The translations under genes and the position numbers were made by a program. From positions 1 to 64,000 of the forward strand of contig NZ_DASXVH010000084.1 in assembly GCF_036504375.1 (NCBI RefSeq): 64,000 nt of DNA, written 5' to 3'. The notes beneath the pieces were generated by a model that searched no databases, was not told the origin of the DNA, and worked only from the letters and a program-made list of their open reading frames with translations. Of the stretch, positions 8,083 through 16,479 are shown piece after piece. Positions within the stretch are counted from its first letter, which is position 1; each line of letters begins with the position of its first letter. Source of the stretch: Novimethylophilus sp036504375. GTDB taxonomy: Bacteria; Pseudomonadota; Gammaproteobacteria; Burkholderiales; Methylophilaceae.

Positions 8083-8862
8083 TCAGGAATTGAAGTCGTA
8101 ATCGACAATCAACGGGGCGTGGTCTGAAAATCGCTCGGATTTATAAATCTCCGCTTTCTTTACCGTAGCAGCTATTCCACAAGTCGCAATTTGATAGTCG
8201 ATACGCCACCCCACGTTCTTGGCCCAGGCCTGCCCGCGATTGCTCCACCAGGTATAGCAGGCGTCGGTGGCATCAGGGTAGAGGCTGCGGTAGGTATCCA
8301 TCCAGCCATCGTTCAGCACCTGCGTCATCCAGGCACGCTCTTCCGGCAGAAAACCCGAATTCTTCTGATTGCCTTTCCAGTTCTTGAGGTCGATGGCTTG
8401 GTGGGCAATATTCCAGTCGCCGCAAATGATGGCTTCACGACCGCTGTTGCGCAGTTTCTGCAGGTGCGGGTAAAAGCGCTCCAGAAAGCTGAACTTGACT
8501 GCCTGCCGCTCCTCGCCGCTGGAGCCGGAGGGCAGATAGACCGAAACCACGCTTAAATTTCCGAACTGCGCTTCGATATAGCGTCCTTCGGCGTCGATAT
8601 CCGGGATGCCCAGCCCTTCGATAATGGCATCCGGCTGTTTTTTGCTGTAGATGCCGACCCCGCTGTAACCCTTCTTTTCCGCGTAATGGAAATAGCCGAA
8701 CAGATTGCCCGGCTGCAGCATTTCGCGCGTCATATCGGGCGCCTGCGCCTTAAGTTCCTGCGTGCAGATGATGTCGGCATCCTGTTTTTCCAGCCACCGG
8801 AAGAGCCCTTTGCGGGTGGCGGAGCGGATACCATTGAGGTTAAGGCTGATGATTTTTAGCAT
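8083..8862 (-). CDS. xthA: Exodeoxyribonuclease III
   Basis: AP endonuclease and 3'-5' exonuclease of base-excision repair, 259 residues. Family signatures are in order: SLNLNGIRSA at the N-terminus, CTQELKAQ with the metal-binding Glu, SVYLPSG, GDWNIAH and the C-terminal SDHAPLIVDYDF. Complete and in frame. A diverged 3' fragment of a second xthA lies 2.6 kb away in the same orientation, so this copy may have arrived with the cassette or been left beside it. Confidence 0.95.
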   Translation of the reverse strand: MLKIISLNLNGIRSATRKGLFRWLEKQDADIICTQELKAQAPDMTREMLQPGNLFGYFHYAEKKGYSGVGIYSKKQPDAIIEGLGIPDIDAEGRYIEAQFGNLSVVSVYLPSGSSGEERQAVKFSFLERFYPHLQKLRNSGREAIICGDWNIAHQAIDLKNWKGNQKNSGFLPEERAWMTQVLNDGWMDTYRSLYPDATDACYTWWSNRGQAWAKNVGWRIDYQIATCGIAATVKKAEIYKSERFSDHAPLIVDYDFNS

Positions 8863-8916
8863 ATAGTATTTGAGTCTTAGGCTATAGTTTGTTGCAAAGT
8901 GGAATAAAATCTCGCC

Positions 8917-9585
8917 ATGGCATTGCTTAGACTTTTAGCGCTGGCGCTGTTTGTACCGTTCACTGCGGCGGCTGTGGATTACGGCCAGTTCGCTGCGTCC
9001 TCGTTCCTGATCTTCGCCGATGGCTATCACCACGAGGCGCTGGGTTCCGGCATGCAGCTCGCACCGGGTAAAATCGTCACCAACTGCCATGTGTTCCGCG
9101 ACGCCAAACAATATACCAAAGACAGCATGCGCGTCGCCAATGTGCAAACGCGCGAAGTTTTTGCGGTGCAGAAATACGCCTACGACGAAGACCACGATAT
9201 TTGCCTGTTGTATGCGCCGTCGGCCAAGGGCAAATCGGTCGCGCTGGCGGGCAGGTCGGAGCTGGACGCGGCTGCGAGGGCATATTCCATCGGTTTTCCC
9301 GCCGGCCGGCTGACGGCCTCGGATGGATTTTTTCTGCGCAAGGCCCCCTTGCACGGCGAGGATGCGTTGTTTACTACCAACTACTGCCAGCCCGGCTCGT
9401 CCGGCGGCGGGCTGTTCGACGATCAGGGCCGCCTCATCGGCATCGTTTTCGGTACCGCACCATCCGCGCAAGGGAATGTATGCCTGGCGGTGCCGATCGA
9501 AATCGTGCGCAACATCCTCAGTGCACCTACTACCTATATCCGGCTGGTGCGCAACGCCAGCAAATATATTCCAGACAAAGAGTAA
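8917..9585 (+). CDS. Secreted trypsin-like serine protease
   Basis: A 222-residue exported protein with a signal peptide (residues 1-19, ending TAAA). The chymotrypsin-type triad can be placed at His58 (TNCHV), Asp94 (DHDICLL) and Ser162 (QPGSSGGGLFD). No PDZ domain follows, so it is a stand-alone S1 protease rather than a DegP. It starts 54 bases from the divergent xthA and is followed by pyrE after 24 bases. The substrate is unknown; a periplasmic location is inferred. Confidence 0.8.
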   Translation: MALLRLLALALFVPFTAAAVDYGQFAASSFLIFADGYHHEALGSGMQLAPGKIVTNCHVFRDAKQYTKDSMRVANVQTREVFAVQKYAYDEDHDICLLYAPSAKGKSVALAGRSELDAAARAYSIGFPAGRLTASDGFFLRKAPLHGEDALFTTNYCQPGSSGGGLFDDQGRLIGIVFGTAPSAQGNVCLAVPIEIVRNILSAPTTYIRLVRNASKYIPDKE

Positions 9586-9609
9586 TCAGGATTTTCATTA
9601 GGATTTTTC

Positions 9610-10248
9610 ATGAGCGATTTCAGCAGCGAGTTCATCCGCTTTGCCGTCCAGAAACAAGTGCTTCGCTTCGGCGAATTCAAGACCAAGGCCGGGCGCCTGA
9701 GCCCGTATTTTTTCAATGCCGGGCTGTTCAACGACGGCGATAGCCTGCTCAGGCTGGGCGAGTTTTACACTGCCGCGATTCTCGAATCCGGTGTGCAATT
9801 CGACATGCTGTTCGGTCCGGCCTACAAGGGCATCGCGCTCGCCGCCAGCATCGCCATTGCGTTGGCGCGCCGGGGCCGCAACGTGCCCTACGCCTACAAC
9901 CGCAAGGAAGCCAAGGACCACGGCGAAGGCGGCACCATCGTCGGCGCGCCGTTGCAGGGCCGGGTGCTGATCGTGGACGACGTGATTTCGGCCGGCACCT
10001 CGGTGCGCGAATCGGTGGAGCTGATCCGCGCCAGCGGTGCCGTGCCCTGCGCCGTCGCCATCGCGCTGGACCGGCAGGAGCGCGGCCAGGGCGCCCTGTC
10101 GGCGGTGCAGGAAGTGCAGCAGCAATACGGCATTCCGGTCGTCAACATCGCCGGGTTGGCGGATTTGATCCGCTATCTGGACGGTGCGCCGCAGCTGGCG
10201 GAATTCAAGCCCGCGATCGAGCAATACCGCGCCGCCTACGGAGTCTGA
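9610..10248 (+). CDS. pyrE: Orotate phosphoribosyltransferase
   Basis: Makes orotidine 5'-phosphate from orotate and PRPP in pyrimidine synthesis; cytoplasmic. 212 residues, close to the usual length. FKTKAGRLSPYFFN at the N-terminus and the PRPP-binding VLIVDDVISAGTSVRES are diagnostic. The DNA glycosylase gene begins 11 bases after its stop. Confidence 0.96.
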   Translation: MSDFSSEFIRFAVQKQVLRFGEFKTKAGRLSPYFFNAGLFNDGDSLLRLGEFYTAAILESGVQFDMLFGPAYKGIALAASIAIALARRGRNVPYAYNRKEAKDHGEGGTIVGAPLQGRVLIVDDVISAGTSVRESVELIRASGAVPCAVAIALDRQERGQGALSAVQEVQQQYGIPVVNIAGLADLIRYLDGAPQLAEFKPAIEQYRAAYGV

Positions 10249-10258
10249 GCGCGAAGGC

Positions 10259-10777
10259 ATGATCGTCCGCAGTTTCGCGCCGGTGGCGCGCGCCGACGCC
10301 AAGGTGCTGATCCTGGGCTCCATGCCCGGCAAGATCTCGCTCGCCCGGCGGCAATACTACGCCCATCCGCACAACCTGTTCTGGCGCATCATGGGCGAAC
10401 TGTTCGGCGCCGGCCCCGAGCTGCCTTATGACGCGCGTTTGCTGACGCTGCAGGAAAACGGCGTGGCGTTATGGGACGTGCTGAAAGAGTGCTACCGGGA
10501 AAGTGCGCTGGATGCGGATATCGTCGAAGCCTCCATCATTGCTAACGATTTCGCCGGTTTCTTCGCCCGGCATCGGCAAATCAGCCGGGTTTATTTTAAC
10601 GGCGCCAAAGCCGAACAGGCTTTCCGCAGGTATGCGTTGCCAGGTCTGAGTTTGGGGAGTGTAAATTTACAGGGTGTCGAACTGGCGAGGCTGCCTTCGA
10701 CCAGCCCGGCCAACGCAGCGATTACGGCCGATAAAAAGCTGGCGGCGTGGCGCAGTATCAGGCCAGTTTCTTCTTGA
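10259..10777 (+). CDS. Hypoxanthine-DNA glycosylase (uracil-DNA glycosylase superfamily, HDG type)
   Basis: A 172-residue glycosylase that should remove deaminated adenine (hypoxanthine) from DNA. The motif LILGSMPGKISLARRQYYAH followed by NLFW is the family 6 hallmark, and SPANA near the C-terminus matches the second motif. The ATG 11 bases after pyrE gives the normal N-terminus; an earlier in-frame ATG would start inside pyrE. Its 3' end overlaps that of gatB by 20 bases on the other strand. Confidence 0.85.
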   Translation: MIVRSFAPVARADAKVLILGSMPGKISLARRQYYAHPHNLFWRIMGELFGAGPELPYDARLLTLQENGVALWDVLKECYRESALDADIVEASIIANDFAGFFARHRQISRVYFNGAKAEQAFRRYALPGLSLGSVNLQGVELARLPSTSPANAAITADKKLAAWRSIRPVSS

Positions 10778-12188
10778 GAATCTCGTTGACCTGGGCCGGG
10801 TTCGCCTTGCCCTTGCTGGCTTTCATCACCTGGCCCACCAGACCGTTGAACGCCTTTTCCTTGCCGGCCTTGTACTCGGCCACCATGGCGGCACTGGCCG
10901 CCAGCACCTGGTCGACGATGCTCTCGATGGCGCCGGAATCGGAAATCTGCTTCAAGCCTTTTTGCTCGATGATGCTATCGGTGTCGCCTTCACCCGCCCA
11001 GATCGCGTCGAACACTTCCTTGGCAATTTTGCCGGAGATGGTGCCGTCCTGAATGCGCTTGAGCAGCCCGGCCAGTTGATTCGGCGTTAGCGGCGAAGCG
11101 GCGATGTCCTCGCCTTCTTCGTTCAGTTTGGCGGCTAGCGTGCCCATCACCCAGTTGGCCACCAGCTTGGCCTCGCCACCGAATGCAGCGGTTGCGGCAA
11201 CGAAATAATCGGCCATTGCGCGCGAAGCGGTAATCGTGCCGGCGTCATAGGCGGAGAGGCCGTATTCCTGCTCGAAGCGCGCCTTCATTGCTTCCGGTAG
11301 TTCCGGCATGGTGCGCTTTACTTCCGCGATGTAATCTTCCGTCACCTCCAGCGGCAGCAGGTCGGGATCCGGAAAGTAGCGGTAGTCGTTGGCTTCTTCC
11401 TTGCTGCGCATGGCGCGGGTTTCGCCGGTGTCGGGGTCGAACAGCACGGTGGCCTGCTGGATCGTGCCGCCGTCTTCCAGCGTTTCGATCTGCCAGCGCG
11501 TTTCGTATTCAATGGCCTGCTGCAGAAAACGGAAGGAGTTGAGATTCTTGATTTCGCGCCGTGTGCCCAATTTGTCCGAGCCCTTGGGACGCACCGAGAC
11601 GTTGGCGTCGCAGCGGAACGAGCCCTCCTGCATGTTGCCGTCGCAAATACCTATCCATTGCACCAGTTCGTGCAGTTTCCTGGCATAGGCCACGGCCTCG
11701 GCAGCGGAGCGCATATCGGGCTCGGTGACGATTTCCAGGAGCGGCGTGCCGGCGCGATTGAGGTCGATGCCGGTCATGCCGTGGAAATCCTCGTGCAGGG
11801 ATTTTCCGGCATCTTCTTCCAGATGGGCGCGGGTGATGCGGATAGTTTTTTCGGCATCGCCGACCTGTATGGTCAGCGAGCCCTTACCCACAACCGGCAG
11901 CTCGTATTGGCTGATCTGGTAGCCCTTGGGCAGGTCGGGGTAGAAGTAGTTCTTGCGGGCGAACACCGAGCGCGGCGCGATTTCGGCATTGATCGCCAGC
12001 CCGAACTTGACGGCGCAGCGCACCGCTTCCTTGTTCAGCACCGGCAGCACTCCGGGCAGTGCGATGCTCACCACGCAGGCTTGGGTATTGGGGGCTGCGC
12101 CGAATGCGGTGGAGGCGCCGGAAAAAATCTTGGTATTGGTTTGAAGCTGGGTATGCGTTTCCAGCCCGATGACGACTTCCCACTGCAT
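10758..12188 (-). CDS. gatB: Aspartyl/glutamyl-tRNA amidotransferase subunit B
   Basis: GatB of the GatCAB complex, which converts Glu-tRNA(Gln) and Asp-tRNA(Asn) to the amidated forms. 476 residues; WEVVIGLETHTQL at the start, the kinase-type core and the C-terminal YqeY-like tail (DQVLAASAAMVAEYKAGKEKAFNGLVGQVMK) are intact. gatC and gatA are not next to it in this window, although the three often cluster; they must lie elsewhere. Confidence 0.96.
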   Translation of the reverse strand: MQWEVVIGLETHTQLQTNTKIFSGASTAFGAAPNTQACVVSIALPGVLPVLNKEAVRCAVKFGLAINAEIAPRSVFARKNYFYPDLPKGYQISQYELPVVGKGSLTIQVGDAEKTIRITRAHLEEDAGKSLHEDFHGMTGIDLNRAGTPLLEIVTEPDMRSAAEAVAYARKLHELVQWIGICDGNMQEGSFRCDANVSVRPKGSDKLGTRREIKNLNSFRFLQQAIEYETRWQIETLEDGGTIQQATVLFDPDTGETRAMRSKEEANDYRYFPDPDLLPLEVTEDYIAEVKRTMPELPEAMKARFEQEYGLSAYDAGTITASRAMADYFVAATAAFGGEAKLVANWVMGTLAAKLNEEGEDIAASPLTPNQLAGLLKRIQDGTISGKIAKEVFDAIWAGEGDTDSIIEQKGLKQISDSGAIESIVDQVLAASAAMVAEYKAGKEKAFNGLVGQVMKASKGKANPAQVNEILKKKLA

Positions 12189-12240
12189 GTTTTGATTAAC
12201 CTAATGAGCTATCGGCTCAGCGTAAGTAAGATAAAAATGG

Positions 12241-12417
12241 AAATTCCCCGCTGGTGCCGTCCGTACCCGTATCCTGAACGCTAGGCGTCAGGGGGTCGCG
12301 ACCGGAGCACTTCAGGCACGCCCGCTGGGGGCACGCACAACAGCGCTCGAAGTGGCCACAACCGATTGCTTAATATTGGTTCAAGGAATCTGGGCCGTAA
12401 CGAACACCGCAGGGAAA
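12241..12417 (-). ncRNA. ssrS: 6S RNA
   Basis: On the minus strand just after zapA, the sequence begins TTTTCCCTGCGGTGTTCG and continues with CCTTGAACC, GCGTGCCCC and a closing CACCAGCGGGG. The ends can pair to give the long rod with a central bubble that mimics an open promoter and sequesters sigma-70 RNA polymerase. Length (about 177 bases), end sequences and the zapA-ssrS order all match proteobacterial 6S RNA. Exact ends are estimates. Confidence 0.8.
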
Positions 12418-12447
12418 ACTTTGGCGGAATTATTCTCGCCGAAACCT

Positions 12448-12753
12448 TTAAAACAGCTTTTCCTGATCCAGCAACGCCTGATCAAGCTGTTCCTGCATGG
12501 CACCGATTCTACGCTTGAAGTCACCGATGTCAAATCCGCCGCTGCGGGTGGTGAGAAGTTCATGGGCGATATTGAGGGCTGCCATGATGGCGATGCGCTC
12601 GACGCCGATCACTTTTCCGGAATCGCGGATCTCGCGCATCTTGCGGTCGAGATACGACACCGAAGCCAGCAGCTCTTCCTGCTCGTCCTCCGGGCACGCC
12701 ACGCGGAATTCGCGCCCCATGATGGAAACATCCAGGCCTTTGACTTCACTCAT
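12448..12753 (-). CDS. zapA: Cell division protein ZapA
   Basis: A 101-residue FtsZ-ring stabiliser. The N-terminal globular part (VSIMGREFRVACPEDEQEEL) and the C-terminal coiled coil (FDIGDFKRRIGAMQEQLDQAL) are both present. It overlaps the upstream 66-residue gene by four bases and is followed by 6S RNA, the usual proteobacterial order. Confidence 0.92.
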   Translation of the reverse strand: MSEVKGLDVSIMGREFRVACPEDEQEELLASVSYLDRKMREIRDSGKVIGVERIAIMAALNIAHELLTTRSGGFDIGDFKRRIGAMQEQLDQALLDQEKLF

Positions 12754-12950
12754 AGCGACCCTTCAGGCAATTGCTCGATAATGTTTTGCAATCGATTCTG
12801 GGCTTGTGCCATATTGTCCTTCAGCAAACGGGTATCGCTTTGCGCCTGGGCAAGCTCCTGGCGAAGTTGATGATTCTCGCTCTTGAGATGCTGGCAAAGG
12901 GCGATAAACTGCGCCAGTTTGCTTTCCAGAGCTTTCAAATCGGTTTCCAT
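12750..12950 (-). CDS. Small coiled-coil protein (TIGR02449/ZapB-like)
   Basis: A 66-residue protein that is almost wholly a heptad-repeat coiled coil (LESKLAQFIALCQHLKSENH and on). Proteins of this kind lie upstream of zapA in many beta- and gammaproteobacteria and are annotated TIGR02449. The four-base overlap with zapA suggests joint translation and a role at the division ring, by context only. Confidence 0.75.
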   Translation of the reverse strand: METDLKALESKLAQFIALCQHLKSENHQLRQELAQAQSDTRLLKDNMAQAQNRLQNIIEQLPEGSL

Positions 12951-13080
12951 GGCGCAACTATAAGTGGGAAAAGCCAGTCAGGTCAACCGTTAACGATAAT
13001 TTTTGAAAGTATTACAGTACGTTACTGAGGAAGTTTAATTTGCTCTTCAGCCCTGCCTAACTTACAATTCGGTCACGTTG

Positions 13081-13255
13081 TCAGGTGTCTTAATCTTCGT
13101 TCAGAAGAAAAAGATGAAACGGGAAACAGGTTGAATGCCTGTGCTGCCCCCGCAACGGTAAGTGAGTGCGGATTCATCACATGCCACTGGGCTGAAAAAG
13201 CTTGGGAAGGCGATGAATCAAAACTCGCGAGCCCGGAGACCGGCCTGCCGACCAC
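13081..13255 (+). promoter_or_regulatory. Adenosylcobalamin riboswitch
   Basis: The leader holds the conserved B12-box and core: CAGGTG at the 5' side, GGGAAACAGG, the loop GCTGCCCCCGCAACGGTAA and a closing CCCGGAGACCGGCCTG. It precedes the btuB start at 13390 by about 135 bases and should shut off btuB-btuM-cobO-cobU when coenzyme B12 is plentiful. The rest of the leader, 13256-13389, likely holds the expression platform; no clear T-run terminator is seen, so control may be at ribosome access. Confidence 0.93.
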
Positions 13256-13389
13256 GTTGGAAATACCGCGGGGTGACGGTGTTCAGGCCGGGAAGGTGCA
13301 TGTCAGCCATTTCCTCCCTTGATCCCTTTCCCTTTGGTGTTTCCGTTTTTGATTTGGCATGCGGGGTCGCATGCCCAAAGGGAGTTCCC

Positions 13390-15246
13390 ATGAAAAAAAC
13401 TACTTTGGTAAGCCTGATCGGCTTGCTGGCATCTTTTCCGCTTTACGCTCACGAAACCATCTATTCCGATGACGTTGTCGTCACCGCCAGTCGCGTTCCG
13501 CAATCACGCGAGAGCGTGGTGGCGGATGTTTCGGTGATCGAGCGCGAAGAAATAGAACATGCGGGCCAATCGACGCTGGTCGAGTTGCTGAGCACCATGC
13601 CTGGCGTCGAAATCGAATCCAATGGTGGACCGGGCGCCACTGCCAATGTGCATTTGCGCGGCACCAGTTCACAAGCAGTAGTGGTACTGATTGACGGCAT
13701 GCGCTTAGGATCTGCCACTCTTGGCACCACTGCTTTCAACCAGATTTCTCCGGAACAGATCGAGCGCATCGAAATCGTGCGCGGCGCGGTTTCTAGCCTG
13801 TATGGCTCGGATGCCGTGGGTGGCGTGATCCAGATTTTTACCCGGCAAGGGGCAGGCAAGCCGCACCTCAGCGCCTATGCCGGGTATGGCAGTTACAACA
13901 CGCGAGAAGGAGCGGCCAGTCTGAGCGGGGCCGCTGACAATACCCGCTTCGCACTCAATGTGAGTTCGCTGGCCACGGACGGGATTTCCTCGCTGCGGAC
14001 CAAAATCGGACGCGATGCGGACGACGATGGTTACCGCAACCTGACGGTTTCCGGCCACCTGACGCAAACATTGGCGCTAGGGCATGAAATCGGACTGCAA
14101 TTTTTCCGCAGCGACGGCCACAGCGATTTCGACGACAACAATTTCACCGCTTTCCAGGACATGAAGCAGCACAGTTTTGCCGTCACCAGCAAAAATCAGT
14201 TTATGGCCGGCTGGTTGAGTCAGCTCAAGCTGGGCGAAAGCATGGATGATCTGGTGAGCGTGGGTAGTTTCGGCACCTCCGCTCTGCGTACCTACCAGCG
14301 CCAGTATTCATGGCAGAACGATCTGTCCTTGCCGCTGGGCGTGCTGGCTTTGGCTTATGACCGCCTCGAAGATCATGTGGTCGGCAATACCGCATTTTCC
14401 AAGAACCGCCGCCGCAACAACGGTTGGCTAGCGAGCTATTTGCTGGAACAAGGGCCGCACGCGTTCCATGCCGGCATCCGCCGCGATGATAACTCGCAGT
14501 TCGGCCGGCACGACACCGGCAATATTGGTTATGGATACAAGTTCAACCAGTTCTGGCGCGTGACGGGTAACTACGGCACAGCTTTCCGCGCGCCGACCTT
14601 CAACGACCTGTACTGGCCGTTTCAGGATTTCGGCTTCGGCTTTTCCTATCGGGGCAACCCCAATCTCAAGCCGGAAACCTCGCGCAACAAGGAAATCTCG
14701 GTGGTGTTCGATCAGGGCCATCACCGCGTTTCGGCTACCGCTTATCGCAACGAAATCAGCAATCTGCTGGTGTGCTGCCAGGGGTTGCCTGCGGATTTCC
14801 CCACCAATGTCGGATCGGCCACCATCCAGGGCTTGACCATAGCTTACGAGGGCTGGTTTGATAGTTATCACCTGCGGGCCAATGTCGACTTTCAGGATCC
14901 GAAAGACGATGATACCGGCAAGCAACTGGTGCGCCGGGCACGCCAGCACGCAGCCCTTTGGCTGGGCAAGACCATGGGCCAGGCGGAGGTGGCCGGTGAA
15001 GTGGTTGCCAGCGGCAAGCGTTACAACGATGCCGCCAATGCTTTCAAGCTCGACGGATATGCGCTGGTCAATCTCACCGCCGCCTATAAGCTGGGAGACG
15101 ACTGGTCGATCAATGCCAGACTCAACAACCTGTTCGACCGCAAATACGCACTCGCCACCACCGCCAACAGCTTCGCCCCGAACGCGCCGGATTTCAACAC
15201 GCCGGGAACCAACCTGTTCGTCGGCCTGCGTTACGCGCCAAAATGA
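13390..15246 (+). CDS. btuB: TonB-dependent vitamin B12 receptor BtuB
   Basis: Outer-membrane cobalamin receptor of 618 residues. Signal peptide (MKKTTLVSLIGLL to YAH), TonB box (DDVVVTASR), plug domain (VELLSTMPGVEIESNGGPG to SSLYGSDAVGGVIQIFTR) and a 22-strand-type barrel ending NLFVGLRYAPK. The final residue is Lys rather than the usual aromatic. The start at MKK follows GGGAG; an open frame extends further upstream, but only across the riboswitch, so it is not coding. First gene of the riboswitch-controlled operon. Confidence 0.93.
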   Translation: MKKTTLVSLIGLLASFPLYAHETIYSDDVVVTASRVPQSRESVVADVSVIEREEIEHAGQSTLVELLSTMPGVEIESNGGPGATANVHLRGTSSQAVVVLIDGMRLGSATLGTTAFNQISPEQIERIEIVRGAVSSLYGSDAVGGVIQIFTRQGAGKPHLSAYAGYGSYNTREGAASLSGAADNTRFALNVSSLATDGISSLRTKIGRDADDDGYRNLTVSGHLTQTLALGHEIGLQFFRSDGHSDFDDNNFTAFQDMKQHSFAVTSKNQFMAGWLSQLKLGESMDDLVSVGSFGTSALRTYQRQYSWQNDLSLPLGVLALAYDRLEDHVVGNTAFSKNRRRNNGWLASYLLEQGPHAFHAGIRRDDNSQFGRHDTGNIGYGYKFNQFWRVTGNYGTAFRAPTFNDLYWPFQDFGFGFSYRGNPNLKPETSRNKEISVVFDQGHHRVSATAYRNEISNLLVCCQGLPADFPTNVGSATIQGLTIAYEGWFDSYHLRANVDFQDPKDDDTGKQLVRRARQHAALWLGKTMGQAEVAGEVVASGKRYNDAANAFKLDGYALVNLTAAYKLGDDWSINARLNNLFDRKYALATTANSFAPNAPDFNTPGTNLFVGLRYAPK

Positions 15247-15267
15247 TATGATTCATCAATGAACCTT

Positions 15268-15286
15268 CCCGCCCGGTCAGGGCGGG
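15268..15286. other. GC-rich hairpin between btuB and btuM
   Basis: CCCGCCC and GGGCGGG pair around a GGTCA loop, with GAAC and GTTC outside extending the stem. No T-run follows. It could stabilise the btuB part of the message or reduce read-through into btuM-cobO-cobU. Confidence 0.5.
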
Positions 15287-15309
15287 TTCAATCAAAGGAG
15301 AGAGCCCCC

Positions 15310-15873
15310 ATGTTTTACCAAGCCAGAAAACCGCTAGCCATTGCCGCAATACTGCTGATCCTGATGGTGCTCACGCGCGGCAGCCACGTCGACACCGGTT
15401 CCAGTCTGCCGGATGCGACATTGGCTTGCATGCTGCTGGGCGGTATTTTCCTGCGGCGGGGCGCCTGGTTTGCGCTGATGATGATGACCGCGGTGGCGGT
15501 CGATGCCTATGCCATTGGGGTGGACGGTGTGTCCAGCTATTGCCTGTCGCCCGCTTACTGGGCATTGCTGCCGACCTATGCGACCTTGTGGATGGGTGGA
15601 CGCTGGCTGGCGAAACGTGCCAATGCCTTTGCGCCGCTGGCATATGCCGGCGTGGCATTCCTGACTACCACGATGGCGTTCCTGATTTCGACCGATAGCT
15701 TCTACCTGTTCTCCGGCCGCTACCCGCAAGCTTCGCTGTGGGAAGTCATGCAGCACGGCTGGGAATACTATCCGGCTTATCTTGGCTATACCCTGATGTA
15801 CCTGGCCGTGGCCTGGGCGGCGCAACATGCGCTGATGCTGATCGCCGGCCAGTATCAAGCGCGCAACGCTTGA
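15310..15873 (+). CDS. btuM: BtuM-like cobalamin transporter (ECF-type S component)
   Basis: A 187-residue integral membrane protein with about five or six hydrophobic helices. Its size, its place between btuB and cobO, and an invariant-looking Cys78 in SSYCLSPAYW match BtuM of Thiobacillus denitrificans, where a conserved cysteine at about position 80 binds cobalt and removes cyanide from cyanocobalamin. GGAGAG precedes the ATG. No ECF energising genes (EcfA, EcfT) and no btuCD are in the window, consistent with solitary BtuM. The call rests on length, position and the Cys motif. Confidence 0.75.
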   Translation: MFYQARKPLAIAAILLILMVLTRGSHVDTGSSLPDATLACMLLGGIFLRRGAWFALMMMTAVAVDAYAIGVDGVSSYCLSPAYWALLPTYATLWMGGRWLAKRANAFAPLAYAGVAFLTTTMAFLISTDSFYLFSGRYPQASLWEVMQHGWEYYPAYLGYTLMYLAVAWAAQHALMLIAGQYQARNA

Positions 15874-16475
15874 GCGGCACCGATCTCAACCGGCGCCATG
15901 CTGCCCGCATGGCACGCAAAAAAGCGCTGATCGACAGCAAGATCGAAGCTGCCAATATCGAGCGTGGCCTGTTGCTGGTGAATACCGGCAACGGCAAGGG
16001 CAAATCCACCGCCGCCTTCGGGTTGCTGGCCCGTGCGCTGGGGCATGGCATGAAAACCGCCGTGGTGCAGTTCGTCAAAGGCCGCTCCGATACCGGTGAG
16101 GAAGCCTTCTTCAAGCAAAACCCCAGCGTCGATTGGCACGTGATGGGCGAAGGTTTTACCTGGGAAACGCAAAACCGCGAGCGCGACATTGCCGCGGCGC
16201 AGCAAGGCTGGGAAGTTGCCAGGACGCACTTGCAAGACACGGCGATTGGTCTGGTCGTACTGGACGAACTGAATATCGTCCTGAAATCCAAATACCTGGA
16301 CCTCGATACCGTGCTGGACGATTTGGTGGCGCGACCGTCCATGCAGCACGTGGTGGTCACCGGGCGGGCGGCGCCGGCGGAGCTGGTTGCGCTGGCGGAT
16401 ACCGTCACCGACATGACGCCTATCAAGCATGCGTTTGAAGCGGGGGTGCAGGCGATGCCCGGAGTGGAATGGTAA
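15870..16475 (+). CDS. cobO: Cob(I)yrinic acid a,c-diamide adenosyltransferase
   Basis: Transfers adenosyl from ATP to cob(I)alamin or its precursors. 201 residues from a TTG that overlaps the btuM stop as TTGA; this start keeps the family N-terminus NRRHAARMARKKALID, which a later ATG at 15909 would cut. The ATP-binding loop is TGNGKGKSTAAFG, and LVVLDELNIVLK is the conserved acidic motif. BtuR/CobO type. Third gene of the riboswitch operon. Confidence 0.92.
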   Translation: MSGTDLNRRHAARMARKKALIDSKIEAANIERGLLLVNTGNGKGKSTAAFGLLARALGHGMKTAVVQFVKGRSDTGEEAFFKQNPSVDWHVMGEGFTWETQNRERDIAAAQQGWEVARTHLQDTAIGLVVLDELNIVLKSKYLDLDTVLDDLVARPSMQHVVVTGRAAPAELVALADTVTDMTPIKHAFEAGVQAMPGVEW

Positions 16476-16479
16476 AGCT

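Noticed and set aside
13162..13389. An upstream extension of btuB by 76 codons
   Set aside because: It covers the cobalamin riboswitch and lacks a signal peptide; the MKK start after GGGAG gives the normal leader.
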